A stretch of 45,051 bases of DNA from Bifidobacterium oedipodis (GCF_012932425.1 NZ_JAAIII010000011.1:1-45051), one strand, 5' to 3'; positions 8,359-17,125 are shown, counted from the stretch's first letter. Numbers and translations are program-made. Notes: a model not told the origin generated them from the letters alone.

Positions 8359-8661
8359 CAGACTGCTCCTGATATTCCAACGTATAGCCCTTTTCGTCTA
8401 GGATGGGCTTGCTGAGCGCTTCCACGGTTTTCTTGAGGTTGTCCGATGCGACCTGCATGATCTCGTCATCGGATTTGACCTCGTTGAGTGCATCCTGCTT
8501 GCACAGCTTGATGACTTCCTGAAGATCGGCATCCGGATTGCTTTCGAAGAAATCCAGAGAGGAACTGTCGATGACGGGGAATCGATGGTAGGGGTCGGCA
8601 GATACGCGATCACCTTGCCGGCATCTTTATCTTCCTTGAAGGAGATATCATCCATGGACAC
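8345..8661 (-). pseudogene. DUF4230 protein, 5'-truncated and frameshifted
   Basis: This is the C-terminal third of another DUF4230 protein. It opens with SFKEDKDAGKVIAYLPTPTI, then a one-base loss near 8579-8585 shifts the frame. In the next frame it continues with VIDSSSLDFFESNPDADLQE and ALSKPILDEKGYTLEYQEQ, ending at TAA 8345-8347. The front of the gene is absent: within about 20 bases upstream the sequence turns into the middle of a DUF697 gene on the opposite strand. Its end overlaps the start of the DUF4230 lipoprotein gene, which shows that the two were a translationally coupled pair. Confidence 0.7.
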
Positions 8662-8678
8662 GCTCGTCGGCTGTTTTT

Positions 8679-9308
8679 GGTGTTTTTACTCCGGCAGAGG
8701 GCATCACCGATCTTATTGATTTCACCACTGAACTATTGCCAGAGGGGTGCCGTGCGGCGGAACAGGATGTGGTTCGGTTCAAGCTCAACAGAAGGCGTGT
8801 GTTTGCTCATAGTACTGTTGCTGCGGCTACCACTAGCGGTGTGTTGGTTGGCACAATACCGATTCCTATTCCGGATGCAGCCATTCTGGGGCCGGTCGAA
8901 ATCGCCGAGGTGAATGCTCTAGCTAAAATCTACGGTATCAATAACGACGAAGATTCCCGTAAATTCCTCAATTCCATTGTGGAAGTTGGAACAGTGAGCA
9001 TCGCAGCCAAAACAGCCATCAATGCCCTGAAAGCAATTCCTGGCATCAACATAGGGGCTACAGTACTCAATGCCGTTATTGCAGGAGGTATCGTCGCTGC
9101 GCTGGGGGAGGCATGCGTTTATGCCTTTGAGCAGGTGTATCTTGGCAATAAATCTGTCAGGGACATCGATCGGATTACCAAGTTCATGGAATCGAAACTT
9201 GCTTCGGGAATGGTGGACAGGTTGTCTGAAGTTTTGAAGAACGTCAAAGAAGGTATGTCTCCACAGCAGATTGCGGAGGTTGTTCTCAAGGCCATGTTTA
9301 CCAAGTAG
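8679..9308 (+). pseudogene. GTPase/DUF697 protein, C-terminal part only
   Basis: From about 8679 the frame reads GVFTPAEGITDLIDFTTELL and then AHSTVAAATTSGVLVGTIPI followed by PIPDAAILGPVEIAEVNALA. This matches the tail of small Era-like GTPases fused to DUF697, a membrane-associated helical domain with the typical A-x-x-T-V-A-A-A...P-I-P...D-A motif. The GTPase domain (P-loop, NKxD) and the natural start are missing. TTG 8736 could give a 190-residue fragment but has only a weak ribosome binding site. The 5' end is fused back to back with a truncated DUF4230 gene, so a deletion removed both fronts. Some expression of the remaining domain cannot be excluded. Confidence 0.65.
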
Positions 9309-9324
9309 AGGCTTGCTGGTGACC

Positions 9325-9355
9325 TGATGTCTGTGTCTCTGCAGGCCAGACATCA
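9325..9355 (+). terminator. Possible hairpin terminator after DUF697 fragment
   Basis: TGATGTCTG (9325-9333) pairs with CAGACATCA (9347-9355), seventeen bases after the DUF697 stop. The loop is 13 bases and no clear T-run follows, so termination is only possible. Confidence 0.35.
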
Positions 9356-9671
9356 TCCAGCTGAATTAATTGTTAGCAGTGATTTCTGATAGGAGGCGGC
9401 GTCCGGTAATCAATCACGGGTTTGAACGGGGCCAGCTTCGATCCCGTGGCCGCAGCGTTCGGGAAGCCTGATATGTTGTTGCGCAGGCGTCGGCATTTTA
9501 GGCATTTCAACGGATTCCGTTTCTTTTTCCATCTTTTCGACACCGGCCCTAGCGCACTCATTCGGCGAGCTGCTCTTGAACCGGTTGATGTCACCGGCGA
9601 TGGTCAGAGGTATCTGGTTGGTCACGGACATGCGCCTAAGTTTCTGCGTACGAATACAATGAGGATCATAA
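9356..9671. other. Degraded stretch without an assignable gene
   Basis: On the minus strand, one frame gives NQIPLTIAGDINRFKSSSPN followed by an acidic and basic helical stretch, open from about 9635 to 9410. It looks protein-like but has no start with a ribosome binding site and matches nothing I know. I treat it as possible debris of a hypothetical gene. Confidence 0.3.
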
Positions 9672-9695
9672 ATGCCGCATGGAAGAGAGATAGAT

Positions 9696-10620
9696 ATGGG
9701 GCTTTTCGAATCATTGAAGCGAACAGCGAAATCGCTGCTGACAAATGCGCAACAAGAGGACGTTGAAAATGAAGCTCCATCTTCGGCCCCGGGCCCGGAA
9801 CTGCGATTGAACATTTCCGTTAATCTTCCCGATTGCGTTCAGTTGAGCGGAACCACCACATCCTGTAAGGACTCCGTGCTGAGGCTTGCGCAACGCCACG
9901 GCATCGACCATGACGGATTTCTTGAGATCGCAGGCAAGATCCAGAGGGAGCCGGACAATCCGTATGATGACAAGGCCATTGCGCTCTATATAGAGGGGGA
10001 GCGTATCGGATACCTGCCTTCCATGTATCGGAATTATGTCGTTCTTCCGGAAGGAACCGTCAGGAGCGTGCCGGTGCAGCTCTTCACGGCGATGCTGCCT
10101 AAAGGTCTGCGTGGTGAAGCTTGGATTTGGATCGGCGATGGACGATCTGAATGGGAATGGTCGCGAGAGCGTAGACCTCGGGTGTTTCCAGAGAAAAGGC
10201 TCTTGCACGACACCGAAAGAATCAGGGTATAGTCGAGATGCCTTGGCCGATGTCGGTGAACGTGGACAGCAAATCTGTAGTGGCATGGCCAATGGTGTGC
10301 ATTATCTGGAGATGGTTGAGCCGATCAAACAGCTCAAACGTGAATGGCGGCTCGAGGAGGCTCTTGTATTGTGCATGCAGGCCGTCGAGACGGCAGAGAA
10401 CGATTCGACGGCCGAATGCGGGATCAGGGAGCCTGCGCCGTGGTATACGGAGCAGGCGGCCATCGTTCTTCGCAAGCTGAAACGCCCTGATGATGAGGAG
10501 AAGCTGCTGTGCTGTTATTTGGATCACGTTCCCAAGAACTGCATGCGGCGCACTGGGGCCGTGAGCATCGCTCAACGTCTGGAGAAGCTACAAGCGAAAC
10601 GCAGGACAAAATGGTCATAA
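9696..10620 (+). pseudogene. HIRAN-domain protein, frameshifted
   Basis: The first frame (9696-10232) carries a HIRAN domain around residues 85-115: IQREPDNPYDDKAIALYI then GERIGYLP. HIRAN domains bind DNA ends, usually in helicases and nucleases. After LHDTERIR the frame stops at 10230-10232. The plus-one frame carries straight on with YSRDALADVGERGQQ and a helical, TPR-like tail (REWRLEEALVLCMQAVETAE, APWYTEQAAIVLRKL) to TAA 10618-10620. Removing one G from the GGG at 10226-10228 would restore a protein of about 307 residues. ATG 9696 follows GGAAGAGAG; ATG 9672 is an alternative. A recent frameshift or a sequencing error are equally possible. Confidence 0.65.
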
Positions 10621-10626
10621 TCAGGT

Positions 10627-10651
10627 AATGTGCAAACTATCGGGCACTACC
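10627..10651. repeat. Insertion-sequence end-like repeat, single copy
   Basis: On the minus strand this reads AGGTAGTGCCCGATAGTTTG followed by CACAT. It resembles the arms of the 12277-12361 palindrome (AGGTAGTGTCTGATATCTTG) and a site at 43384-43408. It is best explained as the isolated terminus of a lost insertion sequence. No transposase remains next to it. Confidence 0.4.
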
Positions 10652-10761
10652 TGCAGCTGCGAGTACTAATAGCATGTCCCCATGGTGCTCCTCATAAGTC
10701 CAGTTCTCTGTGATCCCATATCTATATCTATATGGTGTGAAGAAGCGGCTGTGCAAGGAGC

Positions 10762-11352
10762 TCATTGCTCCATTGGTTCAATGTTGGAAGGTATGAATAC
10801 GCGTCGCAATGATGGTGTCGCAACGAAGTACTTAAGAACGAACCCGATAGAGATAGTGGTCGCGACTATTCGCGGCTTCCTCTGTATTCTCTTGAAGAAT
10901 AGAAGTTGTTCGCGACCGTTCCACTTTTCTCGTGTGTATGCCTTCATCCAAGCAACCTCCATTGCACTGAGGTTATGCGTACTGTTTACGATTAGAACGC
11001 GCTTTTTACCCGCGTAGTGGAAACGCATTGAGAGGAATTGAGAGAGCATACTTGGGGAATGTTGCGTTGGGGGTGTTGATACACGAAGATCATTTTCCGT
11101 AGGTTCGCTCATGTTAAGAGATTGCGGGTCTCGGCGGTTATCCGTGGTCGGCGGGGGAGAAGTTGGTGTCGCGGATTTGTCTGGAGTTCCGTCTTCTAGG
11201 TATCGCAGGGATATGGGCTCTCCTCCCCTCGCGTTGTACTTCTCGATAAGATGGTTCCACTCCTGGGCTCGCCAGGACAAATCACTGTCGTTACCATGTT
11301 CAGGGTTGAGGTGGCTTGATTTTTGTTCCGGCTCACTATGAAGACAGAACAA
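10762..11352 (-). CDS. Hypothetical protein, doubtful (up to 196 aa)
   Basis: I do not recognise this frame. It shows a proline/threonine-rich linker (TPTSPPPTTDNRRDPQ) between a helical segment (DLSWRAQEWNHLIEKYNARG) and a basic region near the end (KRIQRKPRIVATTISIGF). No ATG lies near the front; the frame begins with TTG inside one arm of a 22-bp palindrome, so any real 5' end has been lost or displaced. Neither a signal peptide nor a transmembrane segment is clear. It sits at the outer edge of EPS half 1 and may be a remnant of a larger gene. Confidence 0.3.
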   Translation of the reverse strand: MFCLHSEPEQKSSHLNPEHGNDSDLSWRAQEWNHLIEKYNARGGEPISLRYLEDGTPDKSATPTSPPPTTDNRRDPQSLNMSEPTENDLRVSTPPTQHSPSMLSQFLSMRFHYAGKKRVLIVNSTHNLSAMEVAWMKAYTREKWNGREQLLFFKRIQRKPRIVATTISIGFVLKYFVATPSLRRVFIPSNIEPMEQ

Positions 11353-11368
11353 AAATCAAGCCACCTCA
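11307..11368. repeat. Perfect 22-bp inverted repeat
   Basis: The arms 11307-11328 and 11347-11368 (beginning TGAGGTGGCTTGATTTTTG) are exact reverse complements separated by 18 bases. The plus-strand T-run in the left arm is internal, so this is not an ordinary terminator. The GTGGCTTGATTTTT core also occurs at 1287-1300. Two abutting insertion-sequence ends or a miniature palindromic element are likely. It lies 28 bases past the stop of the last EPS half 1 gene and could end that transcript. Confidence 0.55.
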
Positions 11369-11396
11369 TCATGAAGAGATATACATATGATAATGA

Positions 11397-12257
11397 CTAC
11401 GCCATCATATAATCAACATCATCGAAAGTGATTAAAGCGCTACCTCCGGTGGCACGGACTGTTTCACCGATAACACTACGGCAGGAATCCGATATGAGCA
11501 TAACAGCTATTGCGCCGATCTCTTCTGGAGCGCTCATACGTCCAATTGGAGAGTTGAGGTTGGTCAGGGAATGATTATCTTTGCCAACTAGCATAGGAGT
11601 GGCTGTCGGCCCTGGTGCTACGCCGTTTACAACTATGTCGTATGGTGCGAGACACTTTGCCAAGCCCTCCACCAGTCCGCGCAAAGCCCATTTTGATAAG
11701 TGGTATGGATTCATAGCTGGTCGGTATGCCGATGAGGACGTGACAAATAAGATATTGCCATGAATTGAATTGTCTCTCATGTATGTAGCTACAGTTTGTG
11801 TTAGGAAATATGTTCCTTTGAGATTGGTATTGAGAATCTCATCATATTGTTCCTCAGTAACCGAGCCGAAACAAGCACTGTTCAGTTGTCCCGCGTTATT
11901 TACAAGAACATCTATTGGATCTTCTAAATTCTTGCGGATTGATGCAAATTGTTGGCTAATAGAAGCGACGTTAGACAGGTCCAAAACAGCGGCTTGAACA
12001 CGTGATTCATCACACTTCGTTTCTTCGACCAATTTGGCACAGGCTTGCTCAGATCGAGTCAAGGAACGTGAAGTGATGATGACATTGCCTCCTGCGTTCA
12101 GCACGGCTTCAGCAATTGAAAATCCAATTCCACTTGTACCGCCTGTAATCAGTACGCGTTTTCTTTGAAGCATTGCGCTTGAGAGCACCGGTACCCTGAC
12201 CGGTTCCTTTTTCGCAAGAAGGGTTAAAATCTTTTTTACTGATGACTTCAATTTCAT
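11397..12257 (-). CDS. SDR-family oxidoreductase (286 aa)
   Basis: A classical short-chain dehydrogenase/reductase that would oxidise or reduce a hydroxyl or keto group with NAD(P)H. The Rossmann motif TGGTSGIG is at 38-45, NNAG at 120-123, the catalytic serine in VTSSSAY (about 174-176) and YHLSK at 185-189, so the active site is complete. An extra basic N-terminus (MKLKSSVKKILTLLAKKE) precedes the fold and may attach it to the membrane. ATG 12257 is chosen for its AAAGGA upstream. It is the last gene of EPS half 1, behind an epimerase-like SDR and a MenD-like ThDP enzyme. I infer that the three make or modify an unusual building block. Confidence 0.85.
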   Translation of the reverse strand: MKLKSSVKKILTLLAKKEPVRVPVLSSAMLQRKRVLITGGTSGIGFSIAEAVLNAGGNVIITSRSLTRSEQACAKLVEETKCDESRVQAAVLDLSNVASISQQFASIRKNLEDPIDVLVNNAGQLNSACFGSVTEEQYDEILNTNLKGTYFLTQTVATYMRDNSIHGNILFVTSSSAYRPAMNPYHLSKWALRGLVEGLAKCLAPYDIVVNGVAPGPTATPMLVGKDNHSLTNLNSPIGRMSAPEEIGAIAVMLISDSCRSVIGETVRATGGSALITFDDVDYMMA

Positions 12258-12276
12258 AATATTTTTCCTTTGAGAG

Positions 12277-12361
12277 AGGTAGTGTCTGATATCTTGCACA
12301 CTTAAGTCATTGCCCGTCTGTGGCGTGATGACTTAAGTGCGCAAGATATCAGACACTACCT
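12277..12361. repeat. 34-bp palindrome, miniature element with IS-like ends
   Basis: Arms 12277-12310 and 12328-12361 (beginning AGGTAGTGTCTGATATCTTG) are inverted copies with one mismatch and 17 bases between them. The outer ends resemble sites at 10627-10651 and 43384-43408, so an 85-bp MITE-like element is likely. It sits between the epimerase and SDR genes. A hairpin this strong could reduce transcription into the SDR gene. I see no clear target-site duplication. Confidence 0.6.
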
Positions 12362-12448
12362 AGAAATTCTGTTTCGTTTTGATTATCTTCGACATTTTCA
12401 TAGGCAGTATAATTGAATAATGTTGGTTCTTTTTATGCTAACTACTAA

Positions 12449-13504
12449 CTAGAAAAAACGCCTTCCTAAGTATTTCAGAGTGGGTTTGATTCCAATTCCA
12501 GCAATATATTTCAATGAAGGCATACCCCCAACGAGTCGGTCGAATCTTCCATTGCGCCCCGGAGCTTCAAAAGCCACCATACCGTTACATGAATCCAGAT
12601 AAGCACGCAGTTGCGTTTGTAATCCTGTCCGGATGCTGGTTAGCTGATTCTGCTTCAGACCTGTGACCGCGAGAATTTTGCTGTTATCTATGATGCGGTC
12701 ATACATCCTGTCGTAACGAATCTGGTATTTCGCTCCGTGTACCTGTTCAAATTTTTCCAGCGAGCAGGTTACTACTGAGAGGGACACGATTTCTGTGTAG
12801 ATGTCAGCGACCGTTTGCCATGTCTGGTGCTCGGCAGTCGAAACGGTGAATGCTTCGCCTATCGCATGACTGTTGCTAATGAGGAGGACTATCATGCGGG
12901 CAACGTCGCCGCCCCAAGTCATGGTGCCTTGTCTTTGCAGGATCTCGTCTGGTAATGGTACTGGGATATGGTGTAGCGCGCGCCATAGCCATGCATTGGA
13001 TTCGTGGACTGCGAGTTGGAATCGACCGCTGCCGTCATAGGTGACGGCAGGACGGACGATGGTCCAATTGGTTTTGCTGCTTTTGAATAACATGTCTTCG
13101 CATCGGGCCTTGGCCAAAGCATATTCGTCAGTCGCAAGATATTCCTGATCGTCGATTACGTCAAGCAGACGGGGCGAATCCTCGCGGATTACGGGCGAGT
13201 CTGCATAGACGCGATAGGAGGAAACAAATACGTATTGTCCAGTTGCTTTGAGGAATTTCTCAACTCGTTCCTGGAAATCCGACGTAGACCAGACCATGAA
13301 GTCAATAATCGCATCCCATCGTTCAGAGAGTAGGCCATCCAAGAATAACAAATTCTTCGCGTCACCCATTCGATACACGAGACGCGGATTATCCGAGACC
13401 CGATGTCTGCGGCTCGTCACTATCACTTGATGCCCCATCTGCGTAAGGAGTTCGCTGACGTGGGTTCCCATCGCTCCAGTGCCACCGAGAATCAATACAT
13501 GCAT
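12449..13504 (-). CDS. NAD-dependent epimerase/dehydratase-like protein (351 aa)
   Basis: An extended SDR with the nucleotide-binding motif GGTGAMG near residues 7-13, and FVSSYRVYADS with DEYALAKARCED supplying the Ser and Tyr-x-x-x-Lys of the active site. The body (TIVRPAVTYDGSGRF, TWGGDVARMIVLL) follows the isoflavone reductase/NAD-dependent epimerase layout and suggests a nucleotide sugar or similar substrate. The C-terminus ends in a basic stretch, IKPTLKYLGRRFF, unusual for this family. ATG 13504 follows AGGGGAAAAC. A 37-bp duplicate of the gene's first bases lies just upstream. It is followed by the SDR and preceded by the MenD-like enzyme, so I place it in the same pathway. Confidence 0.75.
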   Translation of the reverse strand: MHVLILGGTGAMGTHVSELLTQMGHQVIVTSRRHRVSDNPRLVYRMGDAKNLLFLDGLLSERWDAIIDFMVWSTSDFQERVEKFLKATGQYVFVSSYRVYADSPVIREDSPRLLDVIDDQEYLATDEYALAKARCEDMLFKSSKTNWTIVRPAVTYDGSGRFQLAVHESNAWLWRALHHIPVPLPDEILQRQGTMTWGGDVARMIVLLISNSHAIGEAFTVSTAEHQTWQTVADIYTEIVSLSVVTCSLEKFEQVHGAKYQIRYDRMYDRIIDNSKILAVTGLKQNQLTSIRTGLQTQLRAYLDSCNGMVAFEAPGRNGRFDRLVGGMPSLKYIAGIGIKPTLKYLGRRFF

Positions 13505-13577
13505 GTTTTCCCCTGGCCGGCGACGCCACGTTGGCCGAATCAGTGCCACCGAGAATCAATACATGCATGTTTTCCCC
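13477..13577. repeat. 37-bp direct repeat duplicating the epimerase start
   Basis: Bases 13477-13513 and 13541-13577 are identical. They contain the epimerase ribosome binding site, ATG and first nine codons. The offset of 64 bases is not a multiple of three, so the outer copy supplies a decoy start that runs out of frame. The duplication fills the space between the MenD-like gene and the epimerase gene. Confidence 0.85.
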
Positions 13578-13580
13578 CTT

Positions 13581-15326
13581 TCACCTGCCGAGAATCTTCT
13601 TTACGGCTTTGACGCCCTCTTCTCCTATTAGTTTTCGCGCAACATTTTTGGCAGTTCTGGTGGCGTTGACCTCTAGAGTCGACATAATGCGCAATGCATC
13701 GCTTTCGTCCTGGCTATCAGTGAATACCTCAAGAAGCATGGGCTTGTTCGATTGCTCCGGAGAAGTGAATCGAACGATATTGCTGAGATACTCTTGCTTG
13801 TTGCTGGCGCTCATGTATTCGAAGCCGAGATCCTGTGCGTAATGTTTGAGCAGTTCGTGGGATTGGTTGCCGTAGTGGCCGCGGGCCGCAATAAATGCAT
13901 CGGCTTCTTGTCCAAACTGTGCGGCTTTGTGATTATAGTTCTTGAATTCGGTGCCAACGCCGTTGTTTATGACCATGATGCGTACGTTACTTCCGACGTG
14001 CCGATTGCCCAGCGAATTGAGATCGTAGAAGCAGGCGAGATCGCCGATTACTCCAAAAAACAGTTTGTCCGGCGAAACAAGCGATGCTCCAATGAGCGAA
14101 GACATGCAGCCGTCGATGCCGAAGCCTCCGGTATTCGCATAGCAGCGGATGGACGAATCCACCGGGAAGAAGTTCCAGCTGCGTAGCGAATTCAGGATGG
14201 CGAGATGCAATACGGAACCGGATGGCAGCCTAGAAGAGGTTTGCTGCGCACACCAGATGTTAGAGAACGGCAGATTGGGAATCTTTGCACGCAACCCAGC
14301 ATCTTCGGCGCGCCATTCATCAAGCAGTCGATTCGACATTCTCTCCGAACTATTCGACTGCAAAGCGTATGCCTCGAAGAACTCCTCTTCCTCCATGTCG
14401 AAGATATAGCGAAGCTTCCCGAATGCATCCCTTGGTTCACCATCCGAGCTGACCCGCCACACTTCCTTCGCGTACGGGTTAGCATAAGCACCAGAAATCT
14501 CTCCCATGTGAATCATGACATCCACCATCTGACAACTGGCTTTGTAATCCGATTGCTTAAGCAAAAGCATTGATTCAGCCCAGTAGTCTCCTGCATAGTT
14601 GGATGTATGGTCGCCAACCACTACGGCACCATATTTACAGCAGAAGTCATCAACCGCCTTCGTAAGACGTTCGTCCCATGCCATGTGTGCGCCCACATAT
14701 ATGGCAATGCGCTTGCCCTCCAGAGAGGGCAATACATCGTTCTGCTCGATGCGGTCAACATAGCCAACCTTTGGTAGCTGGTTAACGTTGAAATTTTCGC
14801 TGTACGTGGTCACGAGGTTGATGTGGACCGGCCCACCACCATGATGAGTAAGTTCAAGCAACGCACGGTTGAGATTTGCAGCGCACAATCGCCGATCAGC
14901 TTCAACACTGACGGACGGGCATTGCATACTGATTTTGCACACGTCGTTCAGCTCATTGGTACGATCGAGCATCTGCGGAGACATGTTGCCAATGCGACCG
15001 AGAGGTTGAGAACTGGTTACAGCTAGTACGGGAAGTTTGCGGTAATATGCCTCCGTTAAACCCGGCAGGTAGTTGCGTGACGCAGTAGCCCCCGTGCAAG
15101 TCAATGCGACCGGTTCACCAGATTCGGCGGCCATGCCACATGCCATATAGGCCGCAGACCGCTCATCCGCAGATGAAAAAACCATAAAGTACGGATCACG
15201 CTGCAGACAAGCGACGAAAGTAATATTCGTTGTTCCCGGGCTGGCCACCACTCTCCGTACCCCATGATGTTTCATGAGCGCTACAAGAATCTGTACATTG
15301 GCTTCATCCGTGTAACCAATAGACAT
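13581..15326 (-). CDS. MenD-like thiamine diphosphate enzyme A (581 aa)
   Basis: The fold is that of MenD-type ThDP-dependent enzymes, which decarboxylate a 2-oxo acid and add the resulting carbanion to an acceptor. The N-terminal part has ASPGTTN and DERSA (54-58), whose Glu is the ThDP-activating residue in MenD. GIDG lies at 403-406, and the cofactor motif GDL...NN at 428-430 and 454-455, with GDL in place of the usual GDG as in MenD itself. No other menaquinone gene is nearby, so a role in EPS precursor synthesis is inferred. The last 26 residues end in IGEEGVKAVKKILGR, a basic tail not found in MenD. ATG 15326 has GAAAGGAAC upstream. A paralogue is encoded at 19679-21457. Confidence 0.8.
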   Translation of the reverse strand: MSIGYTDEANVQILVALMKHHGVRRVVASPGTTNITFVACLQRDPYFMVFSSADERSAAYMACGMAAESGEPVALTCTGATASRNYLPGLTEAYYRKLPVLAVTSSQPLGRIGNMSPQMLDRTNELNDVCKISMQCPSVSVEADRRLCAANLNRALLELTHHGGGPVHINLVTTYSENFNVNQLPKVGYVDRIEQNDVLPSLEGKRIAIYVGAHMAWDERLTKAVDDFCCKYGAVVVGDHTSNYAGDYWAESMLLLKQSDYKASCQMVDVMIHMGEISGAYANPYAKEVWRVSSDGEPRDAFGKLRYIFDMEEEEFFEAYALQSNSSERMSNRLLDEWRAEDAGLRAKIPNLPFSNIWCAQQTSSRLPSGSVLHLAILNSLRSWNFFPVDSSIRCYANTGGFGIDGCMSSLIGASLVSPDKLFFGVIGDLACFYDLNSLGNRHVGSNVRIMVINNGVGTEFKNYNHKAAQFGQEADAFIAARGHYGNQSHELLKHYAQDLGFEYMSASNKQEYLSNIVRFTSPEQSNKPMLLEVFTDSQDESDALRIMSTLEVNATRTAKNVARKLIGEEGVKAVKKILGR

Positions 15327-15593
15327 TGCTGTTCCTTTCTTCATGTCGGCGGTTAATCCCAGCCGAGATCGCCTACACCGGTGCTTTAACCGAATGTTTA
15401 ATATGCTTTGTTTCGCTCATAGACAAATCGCTAGGTTCTGTTAAACCACAGTTGGCATGATCTCCTAACCAAGGTTTCTAACGCCAACAATTAGAAGCCC
15501 CTCTTCGGAAGGTTATGTCAATTCTGGTTGAGCAGAGCAAATTGCTATCACGGGCAGTGTGCTGCTGAGTATTTTATTCTGATCATGGTTGTC

Positions 15594-17108
15594 TCATTTA
15601 TCTGCTTGCTTTTTTCTGATGGTGTCAAATATGTGCTGACGTTCTTCCCTAGTTAGTGAGATGTGTAGTGTGCCTGCGGTGTAGAGGACAACGTAGATCA
15701 CGCCCCAGAGGAGGAATGCGGGGATGGAATCGACAGGCAGGATCATGGTGCCCAGAAGACATACAGCAGTAACTGCGACAGCCATGGCAATAGTGGGTAA
15801 CTGGTGTTTCCAGAAGTAGGGCATATCGAGTCCAATGCGCTTCTGGTAGTACCAGTTCATGAACAAACCGGTGCCTAGAATGACACTTACGATGTAGCCG
15901 ATGGCGGTGGCCCAGTAGCCCATTGTGGGGATGAGAAACACCGCGAGCACGATGTCGATCACAGATGTGAGGATGTAGATTAGGCTACGGGCCTTGTGCC
16001 GGTTCTTGGCGCGTTGGATCTCGATGCCGGTGTTCTGGGTCAGGGGAATCATGACCGGCAGGACCATGATCACGGCCAGCCAGTACGCGTCCGCATTCCG
16101 CTCGCCGGCCCACAGCCTTACAAAATACTGGCCGAGGAGGATGAATCCTCCGTAGATCGCCCAGAACAGGATCATCTGGTAGCGGCCGACACGGGTCATG
16201 AGCTGGGTGAGGATCTTGTTGTCGTCGTGCTCGGCGACGATACGGTTGATCATCGGCACGAATACGCTAGACATGGTCGTGCTCATCGCCATGAAGATAT
16301 TGCGGATTTGCATGGCGATGGAGAAAGTGGTCACGACGGTGGAACTGGCCATTGCGCCCAGGAGGAAGTTGGGCACGTTGTTGTTGACCAGATCGAAAAT
16401 CTGGTTGAGGAAGATCCAGAAGCTGAACACCGCCACAGCCTTGAACATCGACCATTGCAATCCAGTGAACCGGAAACGCATGCCCAGCCTGCGGATTGCA
16501 TAGGCGACGTTCATCGCAAGCAGGATGATGGTGATCGACAGCATAGCCAGAGCAACTCCGACTGCGCCCCAGCCAAGCAGCACGAGGGCCACGGCCAACG
16601 CAGGCTGGGCCAAGGTGGTGAGCAGCTGTCTGGTCTGCTGGTAGACGAAATGCTCCTTAGCGGTGATATACGAGTTGAATGGGCTGGATATAAATTGGGC
16701 CGTGATATTGAGGATCATAATGACCATGAGCTTACGAGTCAGAATTAGCTCGTGAGGCATCAGACCTCCCGAAAACAGTGCTTCCACATTGAAGGTCAAA
16801 GCCATGCCTCCGATAAAGCACAACAGTGCCGCCGCCGCGTACACCAGCAGGAACATGCCGTTGAGCCGGTGAAGCCCGTCCCTAGTACCGTGGGCGACCT
16901 CCTGCATGTAGAAGCGCACGTACGCGCCGGAGAAGCCCGCGCTCAGCAGGGTGAGGGTGAACACGACGCTGTTGGTCATCTGGAACACGCCGTAGTCGCC
17001 CTGTCCGACGTAGTGCAGCAGCAGGGGCACGTACATCAGGTTGACGAGGTTCTTCGCGACCACGTTCACGTAGCCCAGCAGGGCGCCCGCCTTGCGCTGA
17101 CCGGCCAT
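15594..17108 (-). CDS. wzx: Polysaccharide flippase, Wzx-like (504 aa)
   Basis: A membrane protein of the MOP/oligosaccharide flippase superfamily, which moves lipid-linked repeat units across the membrane. It has about 12-14 hydrophobic segments, beginning LLGYVNVVAKNLVNLMYVPL, with GDYGVFQM in the first loop and family-like QIRNIFMAM and SVFVPMINR stretches in the middle. ATG 17106-17108 is chosen because GGAAAGGAA precedes it; the frame continues upstream only as an antisense shadow of the pyruvyl transferase gene. It begins 17 bases after that gene's stop. A second flippase is encoded at 35910-37322, so each EPS half has its own. Confidence 0.85.
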   Translation of the reverse strand: MAGQRKAGALLGYVNVVAKNLVNLMYVPLLLHYVGQGDYGVFQMTNSVVFTLTLLSAGFSGAYVRFYMQEVAHGTRDGLHRLNGMFLLVYAAAALLCFIGGMALTFNVEALFSGGLMPHELILTRKLMVIMILNITAQFISSPFNSYITAKEHFVYQQTRQLLTTLAQPALAVALVLLGWGAVGVALAMLSITIILLAMNVAYAIRRLGMRFRFTGLQWSMFKAVAVFSFWIFLNQIFDLVNNNVPNFLLGAMASSTVVTTFSIAMQIRNIFMAMSTTMSSVFVPMINRIVAEHDDNKILTQLMTRVGRYQMILFWAIYGGFILLGQYFVRLWAGERNADAYWLAVIMVLPVMIPLTQNTGIEIQRAKNRHKARSLIYILTSVIDIVLAVFLIPTMGYWATAIGYIVSVILGTGLFMNWYYQKRIGLDMPYFWKHQLPTIAMAVAVTAVCLLGTMILPVDSIPAFLLWGVIYVVLYTAGTLHISLTREERQHIFDTIRKKQADK

Positions 17109-17125
17109 GATACGGTTCCTTTCCT

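Noticed and set aside
7897..8415. 172-codon plus-strand frame
   Set aside because: Shadow of the DUF4230 lipoprotein gene on the other strand; the product has no recognisable fold and no start site.
15996..16748. 250-codon plus-strand frame rich in His, Asp and Glu
   Set aside because: Antisense to the flippase gene; its composition is the mirror of membrane-protein codons.
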